Of a stretch of DNA of 64,000 bases, positions 21,060 to 32,441 are shown piece after piece. The first letter of the stretch is position 1. The number at the start of each line of letters is the position of its first letter. Below the pieces are notes generated by a model that searched no databases, was not told the DNA's origin, and was given only the letters and a program-made list of their open reading frames with translations. The DNA comes from Lotus japonicus (lineage: Eukaryota > Streptophyta > Magnoliopsida > Fabales > Fabaceae), in contig NC_080043.1 of assembly GCF_012489685.1 (NCBI RefSeq), positions 59,889,283 to 59,953,282 on the forward strand. Reading direction: 5' to 3'. Position numbers and translations under genes: made by a program.

Positions 21060-21780
21060 GATGATGACAAAACCAAGTATTTTGATGGACAATTCTTAAC
21101 CAATAAACTGAATTCACTCAGAGTTTAGAGAATATAAATAAACTTATCCTGAGGTGAATGATTTATTTTGCTCATTCTGAATCCAAGTGACAGCTTGATT
21201 CTGAGCTTATCTCCCCCTGAATCTAAGACTTAATGAAAACATTAGTAATATCTAGATTCTGAGCTAAATAATAGAAGAGTTTGGAGTGAGAATTTATGAC
21301 ATAGATAATATGTGAATATCAGAGCACATAAATATTCAGAGTCAGGAGCAAGGTAAAATTATCAGAGTCAACCAATATAGCATATGATCACTTCATGAAA
21401 AGTGAAAATGTATTCCTTGTACATGCCAACGGACAGATCTATGGTCATAAAGAGTGGAACTCTTAATTTCTCCAAAAGAAAAAGAATTCAACATCAAAAA
21501 TTGGTTGTATTACTCCCCCTTTTTGTCATAAGCAAAAAGCATGGGGTGTGAAAAACTTAGCTTGAAGTACAATGTACTCCCCCTTAGAAAAGGTCTAAGT
21601 TTAAAAAGATGGAGAAAAGAATAATAAAAAATTAAAGAAAACGTTTTTAATTAATGCATAGGCAGAAGATTAAATGAATGAGTGGAACGTTTACCACAGG
21701 CCAATGAGTTCAAAGTAAACATCTGTTATCAATAAACAATCCTCGAGAAACTGCTTCAGCATTAACTTCTGTAGACTGAA
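21060..21780. other. C2 3' untranslated region / upstream region of the antisense gene
   Basis: This non-coding AT-rich sequence lies between the 3' LTR and the antisense unit. It holds three extra purine tracts (minus strand GGGGGAG) like the polypurine tract. No ORF is seen. A CTCGAG site near 21742 is shared with C4 at the same distance from the TATA box. Confidence 0.6.
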
Positions 21781-21787
21781 TTGAGCT

Positions 21788-21796
21788 TATAAATAG
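21788..21796 (+). promoter_or_regulatory. TATA box of the antisense gene in C2
   Basis: TATAAATAG lies on the plus strand, 63 nt before the ATG at 21851. The same box at the same spacing is found in C4 (50098-50106). The retroelement's own genes run on the other strand, so this would drive a separate antisense transcript. Confidence 0.6.
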
Positions 21797-21850
21797 CGGT
21801 TTAAGCATATTAGTCTTCACATCTTGTTTTCACTTGAATTCAAGATTGCA

Positions 21851-22240
21851 ATGACATCCTTCATAGCATGCATCGAGCAATTGAGGAAGAAGGCCTTTGA
21901 TGAAGATCTCATCATCAATGTGCGCCATCCAGAGGAACCGAGTGTCTATAGCCTGACAAACCGGCTATTAGGCATGAGCCTGAGTCCAGAAATGGACAAC
22001 ATGCTCAGAGGCTTCCTCAGATTCGTGGAGGAAATGCAAGTATTCTTCCAGAAGGAGCTGGACCTTTACGAGGAGATCAGAGCAACAGAGGTGGCTCTAG
22101 AGACTGTGGCGGAGGGTCCTGAGAGGTAGGAGCTGCGCCAAAGCTTGCTCCTCTTAGAACATAGGCAACATCGTCTGGAGCTTGAGAAAGCAGGGATGCA
22201 TAGGCAGTGTAGAGAATTGAGGAAAAATCCTCCTTTTTAA
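21851..22240 (+). pseudogene. Antisense gene in C2 3' region, 129 codons with one internal stop
   Basis: This plus-strand frame is opposite to all C2 retroelement genes. It starts MTSFIACIEQLRKKAF and ends RELRKNPPF; the upstream ATG at 21824 is not shared with C4, so 21851 is chosen. One TAG (22127-22129) interrupts it where C4 has a Gln codon, a single C-to-T change. Otherwise the 129-codon length is the same as in C4 (50161-50550) and roughly seven in ten residues match, with many conservative changes. The protein is charged and probably helical or coiled-coil in the second half (LEHRQHRLELEKA). No known domain is recognised. AATAAATAAA follows at about 22270. The role is unknown; a regulator or packaging factor is speculation. 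Confidence 0.6.
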
Positions 22241-22444
22241 ATGTATCAATGCATTCTATGAATTATCAAATTAATAAATAAAAAAGCTTGTTTGTTGATT
22301 AATGTGTATGAGTGAAAATTATTTAAGGATAAACAAGAATTATGCAAGCATATATAAAAACGATAATTGAATAGAAGAACCAGAGTTAAACGCGAAAAAC
22401 ATAGTAACATAGTAGAAAAACAGAATAAAGAGAGTTCCTAAAGA

Positions 22445-25064
22445 CTAAGGCTTGGGTGTCTTCTTCAGAAGTTCTGTGCACATCTCTTTAAGACTCTGAA
22501 GAAGAGCTTCATGAGAATCAAGTCTTTGTTCAATGAAATCAAGTCTTGAAGCAGACAGACCAGCTTGATCAGAGTGAGGAATTTGAGCAGATGTGGAGGC
22601 AACATCAGTAAATGGAATTATTCCAAGTGCTTGATTTCTTAGTGCCTCAGCTTCAACTTGTAATTTAGCTGCTTGTTCCAGAGCTTGCAACCTTGCAACT
22701 TCACGTTGTTCTGCTTCAAGCCTTGCAGCTTCTTCTTCTTGTTCTTTCTTCTTTCTAGCTTCTTCAATACCAACATTAAGTTGATTTCTCAACAGTTGTT
22801 CATTCAGAGCTTGTCTTCTTCTGAACCGTTGACTAGCAGCTTCAATTCTTTGATCCCTTTCAGCAATAAGGAAACCTATCATCACTGCCGCTTGGTCAAG
22901 CATCGACGTGCAAAGACGATCCTAGTCTTTAGCAACCAAGTTTGGTTTCTCACTGAGGTCAGTGCGACCTTGCACATTGTGAACCCTTAAAGATGCTTCA
23001 TGATTAAATAAGTTGATGCAATCAAGCAAGGTGTGTGGTCTGAGTTGGGTATAGGGAACAATGGAAAGATGGGTTTCAGATGAAGAGGGATGATTGCTAC
23101 TTGTAGCTTCAGAAACACCGTGAGGAGAACCAATTTGCACAGTTTGGGGTTCAGAGTGATTGGTCTCAGGGTTTTGATGAGAACCTTCAATCTCAGAATT
23201 TGGAGATTGGTCAGAGACAGAGTTTTCATTTTGAGGTGGAGGAGAAAGAGGACGGGGTGGTGCTACTAAAGACAAAGGGACTGCATGGATTGGAAAATCA
23301 GGAGCTTCCAGAGGTTATGGCCTTGGTCCAGAGTAGCGGTTTGGACTAGGAACAGTTAAGAAATGTTCAGGAAGTTCTGAAACTCTTTCTCTGGCAAGTT
23401 GAAAGAATTGGCGAGAGGCTTCAGATTTATTTGAAGGAGAGGAAAATGGAACATTTGTTGGAAAAGAAACTGAGGGAGCAAAGGAGAGAGATTTTCTCTA
23501 TCAGAAGGTTCCTGATTTGAGTGATTAGAGGGTTGAGGCTCAGAGTTGGATTTTTCAGTGTTTGGTATCTCTTGAACTTGTGTCTCAGAAACCATTGGTT
23601 TAGAAGTTTGTGGATTGTATGGAAGAATAATGGGTGAGGTTGGTGTAGTGGACTTAGGGGTTTGAAGCATTTTCCAGAGGGGTTCTTCCTCAATGGAAGG
23701 TTGAAAGAATGAGGCCCTAGGTGGGGAAGTGTGAGAAGTGGGTTGATCAATTTGTGTGGGTTCAGGGTTGGAAACATCAGGAATTGCATCAAGCAAATTT
23801 AAATCATCATCATCAAAAAGAGCAATGAACTTACTTGAAGCTCTAGCTGCAGATCTGGTGACTCTGGTAGAGGTTGCAGGTTCCACATGAATGACTTGCG
23901 TTGCAATTCAGACCTTCTTTGCCTTCTTCTGAGGTGGTGGTTCATCATTATCATCATCATCACCATCAGAGGGATCCTGAGTCTCAGAGGGTTCCACTTG
24001 CTTTCTCTTGGTCTTCTTCTTCCTGGGTGACTCAAAGTCCGGAGGCTCTGGAAGATTTCTGAAGAATTCATCCACGTCAATCACAAAGCCTTTTTGCTTC
24101 AGATCATCAAGATAGATCCTGATAGCCTCTGGATCATCAGCCTTTGACCAGAGTGGGTAGTCCTTCAGAGGGATTCTTCTTCCTCTTGACTTTGCAGTAG
24201 CAGCGTTAACATCAACCTTTGTTTCAACCAATCCCATTTTCTTCAAGGATGTAGGAGTAAAGACATCTCCAACAATTGTTGTTAGGTCTTCTGTGCATCC
24301 AGCTTTGGTCAAAGCAGATATCAGCTTGCTCTCAATAAAGAAGTCAGACAGTAATCTGCCAAAAGGTATGTACTTGATGGCAGACTTTGGTGAAGCAGTA
24401 GTCCTTGACTTCTTGATGCACTCCTTCAGATACGAGAAGAGAAAGTAAGGCAGATTCTCAGGTCAGGATGAAGATCCTTAGTCTTGCAATCAGTTTTGCC
24501 CGGTCTCCATGTAGAATATAAGGCCTTGTTGACCTTCTCCTTGGTGCTTGTCTTGACTTTGGACTCTTGCAACTGAAATCTGTAGCCACGACTTGTATCT
24601 GCACCTAGAAGTCTTGCAAAAGACTTCTCTGAGATGATGATTCTTTTTCCCAGAACAAAAGACACCACCTGATACTCATTGCAATCAGCATGCTTTCAGA
24701 ATTTCTTCACCAATTTATCATAGATTGGACCATGCAATCTATTGAAATATCCTTCCCAGCCTTGCGCCTGAACTTCAGGACGAAGATTGATCCCATTAGC
24801 AGCAATGTTGTCAAGGTCGAAACGCCATTCAGCAAGAACTTGAAGTTCTTCTGGAGGGAAGACACATGTAACTGCACAGCTCCTTTGGGACAAAGGAATA
24901 ACATCCTCAGCATCTTGGATTTGTGCTTGAGCACCCTCTGTCGATCTGGGACGCATAACAGGATCTACATGCCCTATTAGAAGACCCACAACCATTCTTG
25001 GAAACACTCTTCCATCGGCGGAATCGGACCTTTCACCGGAATCAGCTCTTTCAGATCTCACCAT
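22445..25064 (-). pseudogene. C2 env-like / plant-transposon-protein ORF, broken
   Basis: This long reading region lies between pol and the 3' LTR, the place of the env-like gene in SIRE elements. From the N-terminus (ATG at 25062-25064): an Arg/Ser-rich start, a globular domain with blocks such as WEGYFNRLHGPIYDKLVKKF and VVSFVLGKRIIISEKSFARLLG, typical of the 'putative plant transposon protein' family; a Lys-rich segment (PRKKKTKRKQ, likely nuclear or RNA binding); a long Pro/Ser-rich part; and a Glu/Ala-rich coiled coil at 22445-22903 (EEARKKKEQEEEAARLEAEQ). At least five stops or shifts (near 24695, 24420, 23900, 23340, 22920) break it. C4 carries the same region. No clear membrane segment is seen, so 'envelope' is positional only. 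Confidence 0.7.
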
Positions 25065-25493
25065 TGTTGAAGGTTGGAGATTTGGGTAGAAGAGGGATGA
25101 ACGAGAGATAGAGAGAATTGAGGAAGGTAAGGGTTTTTGCAAACATGAGAGAGAAGCAAATAACACAAGTGATGGAGAACGTGTGTGCGTAGTCGTTTTT
25201 AGAAAGTAACCGTTGTTGATTGTAAAACAAAAGTAAAATCAAAGGTTGAAAATTAAAGATATCATTATGAATAGTTAATACACAAAACACATGGTGGAGA
25301 ATAAGCACAGCTACACTCATTACAACAGATTATCCGGAGGGCACAAGGAACGAGGCATCAGAATAAACTGACATACGTTTACTGTCTTGTCTCAGAGTAA
25401 GCACCAATGGGTACTCTGCTTCTGACTAAGCTACCTTCTGAACTAGACATCTTCTGATGAGGAAGCATCATAGTCAAAGGTTCTGATTCATCT

Positions 25494-26216
25494 TCACACT
25501 GGACAAAAGTCCATATTCAGATTTTTCAGTATAAAATTAAATATATCCTCTGCTAAGGGCTTTGTAAAGATATCTGCCCATTCATGGTCAGTATCAATAA
25601 ACTTCAGAAGAAGTACGCCCTTCTGAACATAATCTGTAATAAAGTGATACTTTACCTCAATGTGTTTTGCCCTTGAGTGTAAGATTGGATTCTTACTAAG
25701 TGAGATTGCAGCAGTATTATCACAATAAATTGGAATGTTGCTCTCAAGGATTTGATAATCCTCTAGCTGATGTTTCATCCAGAGCATCTGAGTGCTGCAA
25801 ATAGCTGCTGAGATATATTCTGCCTCTGCAGTGGATAGTGCAATAGTAGATTGCCTCTTGCTTGCCCAAGAGACTAAGTTACTTCCCAGAAATTGACAAT
25901 TTCCAGAAGTACTCTTTCTTTCAGTTCTATCTCCAGCATAATCAGCATCACAGTAACCTGAAAGCTTATACTCTGATGTTTTCTTATACATCAAGCCAAG
26001 GTTAGTGGTACCTTTCAGATATCTGAGAATTCTCTTAACAGCAGTTAAGTGAGTTTCTCTAGGATCTGATTGGAATCGAGCACATAAGTGTACACTAAAC
26101 AGAATATCTGGCCTAGATGCAGTTAAGTATAGAAGTGAACCTATCATTCCACGATAGAGCTTTTGACATACTTTTCCACTGGCATCTTCTTTCTCCAGAA
26201 TACGTGTAGGATGCAT
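25494..26216 (-). pseudogene. pol: C2 RNase H domain and end of pol
   Basis: This is the C-terminal part of the copia polyprotein. The end of RT (MIGSLLYLTASRPDILFSV, HLTAVKRILRYLKGT) is followed by RNase H with the copia signature SGYCDADYAGD, STSGNCQFLG and STAEAEYI, and the closing block HEWADIFTKPLA. RNase H degrades the RNA template during DNA synthesis. Its own motifs are intact, but a stop and a shift before it (26217-26240) separate it from RT. It ends at 25494 with a normal stop, as expected for the end of pol. Confidence 0.88.
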
Positions 26217-26237
26217 ATGAGTCTTAGCAATTATTGA

Positions 26238-27122
26238 TTATGTCATATTGAACTTCTTCAGAAGTTCCTTTGTGTACTTGCTCTGATGGATGTAAGTAGC
26301 TTCTGGTTTTAGATCAACTTGTATTCCCAGAAAGTACTTGAGTTCTCCCATCATACTCATTTCAAATTCAGCCTGCATCATCTCAGAAAATTCCTTGCAA
26401 AGAGATGGATTAGCAGATCCAAATATAATATCATCAACATAAATTTGCACAATTAAGATATCATCTTCGTAAGTTTTGCAAAAGAGAGTTGTATCTACTT
26501 TACCCCTTACAAACTCATTTTCCAGAAGGAATGGGCTAAGTCTCTCATACCATGCTTTGGGAGCTTGCTTCAGACCATAGAGAGATTTCTTCAATTTGAA
26601 AACATGGTCAGGGTTCTTCTCATCTTCAAAACCAGGAGGTTGGTGCACATACACTTCCTCTAAAATGTATCCATTCAGGAAGACACTCTTAACATCCATC
26701 TGATGAAGAATTATGTTGTGATTCACTGAAAATGAGATTAGCAGTCTGATAGCTTCCACTCTTGCTACTGGAGCAAATTTTTCAGTATAATATATTCCTT
26801 CTTGCTGACTGTAGCCTTGAGCAACTAGCCTTGCCTTGTTTCTGACTACATCTCTTTTTTCATTCAGCTTGTTTCTGAAAACCCATTTGATTCCAATGAT
26901 GTGAGCGCCTTGAGGTTTCTTGACAAGGTTCCAAACATCATTCTTGGAGAATTGATTCAATTCTTCTTCCATTGCCAAAATCCAGTCTTTGTCTTGAAGA
27001 GCTTCATCAATTGACTTTGGTTCAATTAAGGATACCAATCCTTTCAGACTAAGTAGAGTCTCTTCAGAGGGTCTGCATGCTGATCTGGTTCTGACTGGTT
27101 CATCTTTGTTTCCCAGAATCAA
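26238..27122 (-). pseudogene. pol: C2 reverse transcriptase domain
   Basis: Copia RT (RVT_2 type), 294 codons open. It has [27 protein letters not shown] (palm start), [23 protein letters not shown], the LKKSLYGLKQAPKAWYERL block and the catalytic IYVDDIIFGS (YVDD). The end is a TAA at 26238-26240 where the family reads on to RNase H. RT copies the element RNA in virus-like particles. All catalytic residues are present, but the polyprotein is disrupted on both sides. Confidence 0.9.
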
Positions 27123-27164
27123 CTCCTTAGGGTGAGAGGCAACAATTATGCTCTTCCTCTTAGG

Positions 27165-28154
27165 CTATGAATCAGAGGGACCAACTTCCTCTGGAGAGTC
27201 TTCCTCTGGCTCAGCTTCCTCTGGAGCTTTGCCTTTATCAGAAACATTTGTACTCATATCTGCAAACTTTTCAACTAGCTTTGACTGATCAGAGTCAAGC
27301 TTATAATCAAATCTAACATGAATAGATTCTTCAATAGTTTTAGCATCAGTATTAAAAATTCTAAAGCCTTTAGAACGTTCAGAGTAACCAAGTAATAGAC
27401 ATTTAGAAGATTTAGAATCAAACTTATGCAATTTATCCTTAGTATTCAGAGCATAGCAAACACAACCAAAAGGATGAAAGTAAGAAATGTTGGGTTTTAC
27501 TTTCTTCCACAATTCATAAGGAGTCTTATTCAGAATTGGTCTGATAGAGATGTTGTTTTGAATGTAACATGCTGTGTTTACTGCCTCAGCCCAGAAGTGC
27601 TTTGCCATGTCAGTTTCTTGAAGCATGGTTCTAGCCATCTCTTGAAGAGTTCTATTCTTCCTCTCAACAACCCCATTCTGTTGAGGAGTTCTAGGACACG
27701 AGAAATCATGTGCAATTCCATAGGAATCAAACAGACTCTCAAACTTGTCATTCTCAAACTCTCCACCATGATCACTTCTGACACGCGTAATTCTGCAAGC
27801 CTTCTCAACTTGGGCAATGAGGGTAGCGAACACAGAATGAGACTCATCCTTGCGGGATAGAAATTTTACCCATGTGCAGCGGCTATAGTCATCAACAATG
27901 ACCATCCCATATCTTTTACCACCTATAGACTCAGTTTTCACTGGTCCAAAGAGGTCAATATGCAGAAGTTCCAACGACCTTGAGGTGGAAACAACATTCT
28001 TTGCCTTGAAAGGGACTTTTGTAAATTTACCTTTCTGACATGCTTCACAAAGAGCATCTGCAGAAAACTTCAGAGTGGGTAAGCCCCTGACAAGGTCAAC
28101 CTTACTCAGCTGAGAAATCTTTCTCATGCTGGCATGCCCTAACCGTCTATGTCA
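27165..28154 (-). pseudogene. pol: C2 integrase domain
   Basis: The GAG-pre-integrase zinc finger starts at HRRLGHAS; a TGA at 28152-28154 interrupts it just before the first His, where a Trp codon is expected. The finger closes with CEACQKGK. The catalytic core has LLHIDLFGP (first Asp), RVRSDHGGEF (second Asp) and QNGVVERKNRTLQEMARTML (Glu), so the DDE triad is whole. The C-terminal part has the block PFGCVCYALNTKDKLHKFDSK and an acidic tail ending at a stop near 27165. Integrase inserts the DNA copy with a 5-bp stagger, matching the duplications seen. Confidence 0.88.
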
Positions 28155-28545
28155 TACCCATTGTTCTTCATTAAAAGAAAGAAGCCACTTTACTTTCTGA
28201 GTTTCCAACTCAGATAATCTGATCTTATAATTGTTGTTCCTCCTTTTGCTGTTAAACAGAACAGAGCCATCGATCTGACTTACAGCCCTGCAGGACTTTT
28301 GATTGAAGATTATATCATAACCCTTGTCAGCTAATTGACTTATAGACAATAAGTTATGATTTAAGCCATCTACCAACAGAACATTATCAATGCATGGACT
28401 GTTATCAACACCAATAGTACCAGAACCAACAATTTTACCCTTCTCATTACCACCAAAACCAACTTCGCCTCTAAGCTTAAGTTTTAGCTCTTGGAACATA
28501 CGCCTTTCTCCTGTCATGTGACGCTAGCATCCACTGTCCAGATAC
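28155..28545 (-). pseudogene. pol: C2 protease domain with stop at the active site
   Basis: This is the aspartic protease of the copia polyprotein. The catalytic Asp-Ser-Gly is at 28530-28538 in the context WYLDSGC. It is followed at 28524-28526 by TAG where family members have Ser, and then RHMTG. The rest (GFGGNEKGKIVGSGTIG, IDNVLLVDGLNHNLLSISQL) is typical. The protease would cut Gag-Pol. The stop one residue after the active-site loop makes this copy inactive. Confidence 0.85.
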
Positions 28546-30376
28546 CATGATTGGTGTTTCAGTGGAGCGATCAAGGATATCTGCAACATAGATAATCTTA
28601 TCCTTAGGTACCCATTTTCTGGGTCCTTTCTTGTTAGTTACCCTAGAGGTTCTGATGACCTTTGGTTTCTCAACATGATAATGTAAAGGGATTTGAGCAT
28701 GACATTTAAGCATAGAAGGAGTTCCCTTTTTACGAGAGGGTTTAGAAACTTTAGCAGGCAATGATTCAGGCAAAATAGTACTAGAGGGTACAAAATGTTC
28801 ATGCAGAGGTTTAGCCTTTGGCATAGGAGGATCATTTCTACTGGGTCCAGAATAGCCAATGCCACACATTCTATTTATGCTTACGCCATAGATCATTGAA
28901 GCCATCAAGCTTCTATCTGCGCTTTTAGCTAGGAATCTTTGAAAAGATTTTTCATATTTAGATTCATTTTTTAATATCAGAGGCATCACAAGCAACAACT
29001 TCTTCTAACTTAAGGATCTGGTTTTTAAGCACAGAGTTAGAGTTTGCTAAAGCATGATTATTTTCTTTTAACTCAGAAATAATTTTATCATGTTCAGCAG
29101 AAGTCTTAGAAACAGCAGAAAAATCCTTTTTCAACTTTTTATGCTTAGTCAGGAGAGAGTTATATTTATCCATGATATCAGACAAAGCACATTTAAGTTC
29201 AGAGGTTGAGAAAGAAGCGAATACCTCATTTTCATCGCCAGAGTCTAGATCTTCCTCTGATGCAGATTCAGAGTTAGTTGCTTCTTTTGACTCTGCTTGC
29301 TTGTTCTTGACAATAGCCATGAGTCCTTCAACAACTTCTCCATCAGAGTCAACATCCTCTGACTCTGATTCATCAAAAGTCACCATGAGGCCTTTCTTAG
29401 CTTTGAAATGCTTCTTTGGTTTCCTGTCCTTTTTCAGCTTAGGACAATCACTCTTGTAGTGCCTTGATTCTTTGCATTCAAAGCATGTGACTTCCTTTGA
29501 TGAAGACTTCTTCTGACCAGAAGAAGATTCGTTCTTTCCTTTATTCTTTCCAGAGCCTTTGTACTTGCTCTTCCTGTGCTTCCATATGCGGTTGAGCTTT
29601 CTGGAGATCAGAGTTAGCTCATCTTCATCAGAATCCTCAGAGTCTTCTTCAGATTCTTTCTCTTCTTCTTGGAGAGCTTTAACCTTTTCAGATTTGGATT
29701 TCAAGGCTATAGACTTCTTCTTCTGATCCTGATGTTCAGCACGCTTCAGTTCATGACATTTTAGTATGCTTATGAGTTTATCCAGACTCATCTGATCAAC
29801 ATCTCTTGTGAGCTCCAAGGAAGTTATTAGAGGCATCCAGCTTTCAAGAAGGCCTCTAAGAATCCTCATGACATGATCAGCAGTTGTGTAACTCTTGTTG
29901 AGAGGTCTAATTCCAGCAATGAGTAACTGAAATCTGGAGAACATGTCCTCAATGGACTCACTGGATTCCATTTGGAAGGATTCATACTTTCTGATCAAGG
30001 ACAACACCTTTGACTCCTTCACCTTCTTGTTTCCTTCATGGGTCATCTCCAAGGAATCAAAGATACCCTTAGCATACTCACGATCTGTGATCTTTTGATA
30101 TTCTTCATAAGAAATAGCACTGAGAAGAATAGTTCTAGCTTTATGATGCAGTGAGTAAAGCTTCTTCTGCTCTGCAGTCATCTCTGTTCTGGAGATCTTC
30201 TTGCCATCACCATCAACTGGACGCTCATAGCCATCCACTATAATATCCCAGAGATCTGCATCAAAGCCCAGAAAAAAACTTTCAATCCTGTCTTTCCAGT
30301 ACTCAAATCTTTGCCCATCAAACATAGGAGGCTTTGCACTGTAGACATCTTTTTGCGCTTCAATGGTGGCAGCCAT
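28546..30376 (-). pseudogene. gag: C2 gag, 470 codons then frameshift
   Basis: Gag starts MAATIEAQKDVYSAKPPMF at 30376. The capsid-type domain (UBN2/retrotransposon gag) covers residues 15-210 with FEYWKDRIESFF, LHHKARTILLSAIS and SIEDMFSRFQLLIAGIR. Acidic and Lys-rich stretches follow. The zinc knuckle is CFECKESRHYKSDC, with normal CX2CX4HX4C spacing but Ser-Arg where the usual Gly stands. A Glu/Asp-rich region and a coiled coil (MDKYNSLLTKHKKLKKDF) come next. The first frame ends at 28964; the downstream part (WVPKDKIIYVADI, up to the protease) continues in another frame from 28998. So one frameshift splits gag C-terminus from its body. Confidence 0.88.
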
Positions 30377-30437
30377 TTTAGTTTTTCACACCGGTCCAGA
30401 TCACTGAACACTGTTAGGTGTGGTAATCAGAACTTGC

Positions 30438-30449
30438 GCTCTGATACCA
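30438..30449 (-). promoter_or_regulatory. C2 primer-binding site (initiator tRNA-Met)
   Basis: The minus strand reads TGGTATCAGAGC two bases after the 5' LTR end CCTTCA. It is complementary to the 3' end of initiator tRNA-Met. Confidence 0.93.
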
Positions 30450-30451
30450 AT

Positions 30452-31645
30452 TGAAGGTATGAAAAACGATAGAAAGGGGGGGTTTGAATAGCGTTTTGAA
30501 TCTAAAACTCGATCCACTTGAGATTTAAACAAATATCTTCAAACACCAAAGATAAAAGAGCTAAGATAAGAGTTAAGGAAATCACACAAATGATTTTATC
30601 CTGTTTCACTTGATAAATCCCTCAAGCTAATCCAGTCCACCCGTTAAGGTGATTTCTTCCTTCTTAGAATGAATGCAATCCACTAATCAGATTTTGTTAC
30701 AACTGCACTTGTTTCCTGCAAAGTGACTAACAATACACTGACTTAGCTATCACTAAGATTCACTTTCTTAGTCTTCTCAAGGATCCGACCAACCTTGGTC
30801 TCCTAAAGGAAAATCAAACAACTGTTTGAAGGTTTGAGTTTACACAAAAATGCTTCTTAGAAAGCTAATAGTAAACACAATTAGTACAAGATGAAGAAAG
30901 ATTGCTTTGAGAGAATATTTGATTTTCGCGTGAGCTTCTACAAAGTTTCTTCTAACAACATCTTTCATCTTCAGCCTCTTTATATACTCAAAGGAATTAG
31001 GTTTGGAAGTTTGCATGGAATGCTATCGTTGGAAGGCAGATCTGGGTTTTCCAAGTTCTGCTGTGGCTGAATCAGTTAGGTAAGGTCGTCGGGAATGGTA
31101 CAACTGCTTTTGTACTTTGGATAGTGACATGACCTTTATCCTTGTTGACTTCTGATCAGAGTGATGCTTCATATTGGAACTTGTAGAGCTTGGTGATCAG
31201 ATTCAGAAGGAAGCTTGGATCCTCTAACCTTTGTACCTTCTGCTTCTGGACTAAGAAGAGAAGTACTTGGTCTTCAGAGCCAGCTTATTCTTGGACTTCT
31301 GAATCTTCACTACTCAGCTTCTGGACCTTCAGAGCTTCTGATCCTTCAGAGTGTCTGATCCTTCAGAGCTTCTACTGAATTGAATCCATATCAGAGCTTT
31401 ATAATCTTCAGATCTTTTGAAGCTTGATCTACTACTCAGATTGAACATAGTACGTGCGAAAGCGATGCAGAGGTTACTCTTTGAGCATTGTGCTTCTGAA
31501 TTATGTGAAATAAGACCAGAGTCATGGCCTGTCAATAGAACACTCAGAAAACAACGTTAGAGTACCACAATTGTTCATACATAATAGTTAACATGTAATC
31601 ATCAAAACATAGAGTTGTACTACTAGATCAAAACTTGATCTTACA
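30452..31645 (-). repeat. C2 5' LTR
   Basis: It spans 1194 bp, TGTAAGATCAAG to CATACCTTCA on the minus strand. The TATA box TATATAAAG is at 30978-30986 (minus strand) and would start the genomic transcript. Confidence 0.93.
30978..30986 (-). promoter_or_regulatory. TATA box of C2 5' LTR
   Basis: TATATAAAG on the minus strand lies in the middle of the LTR. It is conserved in all four LTRs of the family here (20379, 30978, 48667 and 55151 on the plus-strand scale). Confidence 0.75.
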
Positions 31646-31650
31646 GCTAC

Positions 31651-32380
31651 AACACTAGCAAGAAAGTATTTAAGACATTCTTGAAGATCTGAAGGAAGAA
31701 GAATTAATTCTGAGAATACAAGCATTCAAGCATTCATTTTCAAAACTTCTCTACAACATTAAAAGCTCAAGCAGATATTCCCAAGTGTCAAACACAAGCC
31801 ATTAAATTCTGCTCAGTGAAAGAGAAAACCTCGTACCATAAAAGAGTCATATCTCTTTATTCTCTTTACACTTCTGTAGTAACTCTTAAGTGATCCAATA
31901 GTCAGATCTGAACCCAAACACTTAGAGTTTCAGTTCTATAAAGTCTCTACCCTTGCTCTTGAAAGAAGAGAATCTTCGTAGAGTGATTTAAATCTTTGTA
32001 AGATTTTGGAGAAGTCTGGTACAATACTTATAGGAGGAGTCCTGCGGAATACTTGGAGAAGTCCGCGATAGTACTTGGAGAAGTCCTGTCTAATACTTGT
32101 ATTGGAGAAGTCCTTGATACTTGCTAGTGAAAATCTTGGTGGTGGCCAAGTACTGGACGTAGCCCAATTGTTTGGGGTGAACCAGTATAAATCTCTGTGT
32201 GCTGATTGTTTTGTTCTATTTACTGTTTTACTTCCGCTGCACTAAACAGTTTGTGAAAAGTCACACTTAAACGTATTTACCAAAGAACTAATATCCTTTT
32301 CATAAAACAAAGTTTTAAAAAGTAATTTTCAAGAACACAATTCAAACCCCCCCTTTCTTGTGTTACTTATTTGCAACTCA
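31651..32380 (+). repeat. C1 5' LTR, segment 3 (TATA, R and U5 part)
   Basis: This matches 44896-45626 of the 3' LTR and ends ...TTTGCAACTCA. A TATTTAAGAC TATA-like box lies about 20 bp inside the segment, so C2 landed just upstream of the C1 core promoter. Confidence 0.9.
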
Positions 32381-32382
32381 AT

Positions 32383-32394
32383 TGGTATCAGAGC
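32383..32394 (+). promoter_or_regulatory. C1 primer-binding site (initiator tRNA-Met)
   Basis: TGGTATCAGAGC lies two bases after the LTR. Confidence 0.93.
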
Positions 32395-32441
32395 TTAGTC
32401 TCTAGAAACTAACATCTTAAACAGGTGTAGAGTAAAGATCC

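Larger units (their letters stand above)
19745..31645 (-). mobile_element. SIRE/Maximus-like Ty1/copia retrotransposon C2 (minus strand)
   Basis: Its 11.9 kb have the ends TGTAAGATCAAG...CATACCTTCA on the minus strand. The duplication is GTTAC/GCTAC (19740-19744, 31646-31650); the C1 3' LTR shows GCTAC, so the left copy has mutated. The 5' LTR is 30452-31645 and the 3' LTR 19745-21045. The PBS at 30438-30449 pairs with initiator tRNA-Met. Minus-strand order: gag, protease, integrase, RT, RNase H, env-like ORF, polypurine tract; integrase before RT is the copia order. An extra gene on the plus strand lies between the env-like ORF and the 3' LTR. Gag and pol are broken by several stops and shifts. 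Confidence 0.93.

Noticed and set aside
22673..24980. Plus-strand ORFs at 22673-22990 and 24690-24980
   Set aside because: They are complement frames of the env-like coding region with low complexity, and no promoter or conservation in C4.
27426..27860. Plus-strand ORF over C2 integrase
   Set aside because: It is a shadow of the minus-strand integrase frame. Unlike the 21851 and 50161 ORFs it has no TATA box, and C1 does not keep it.
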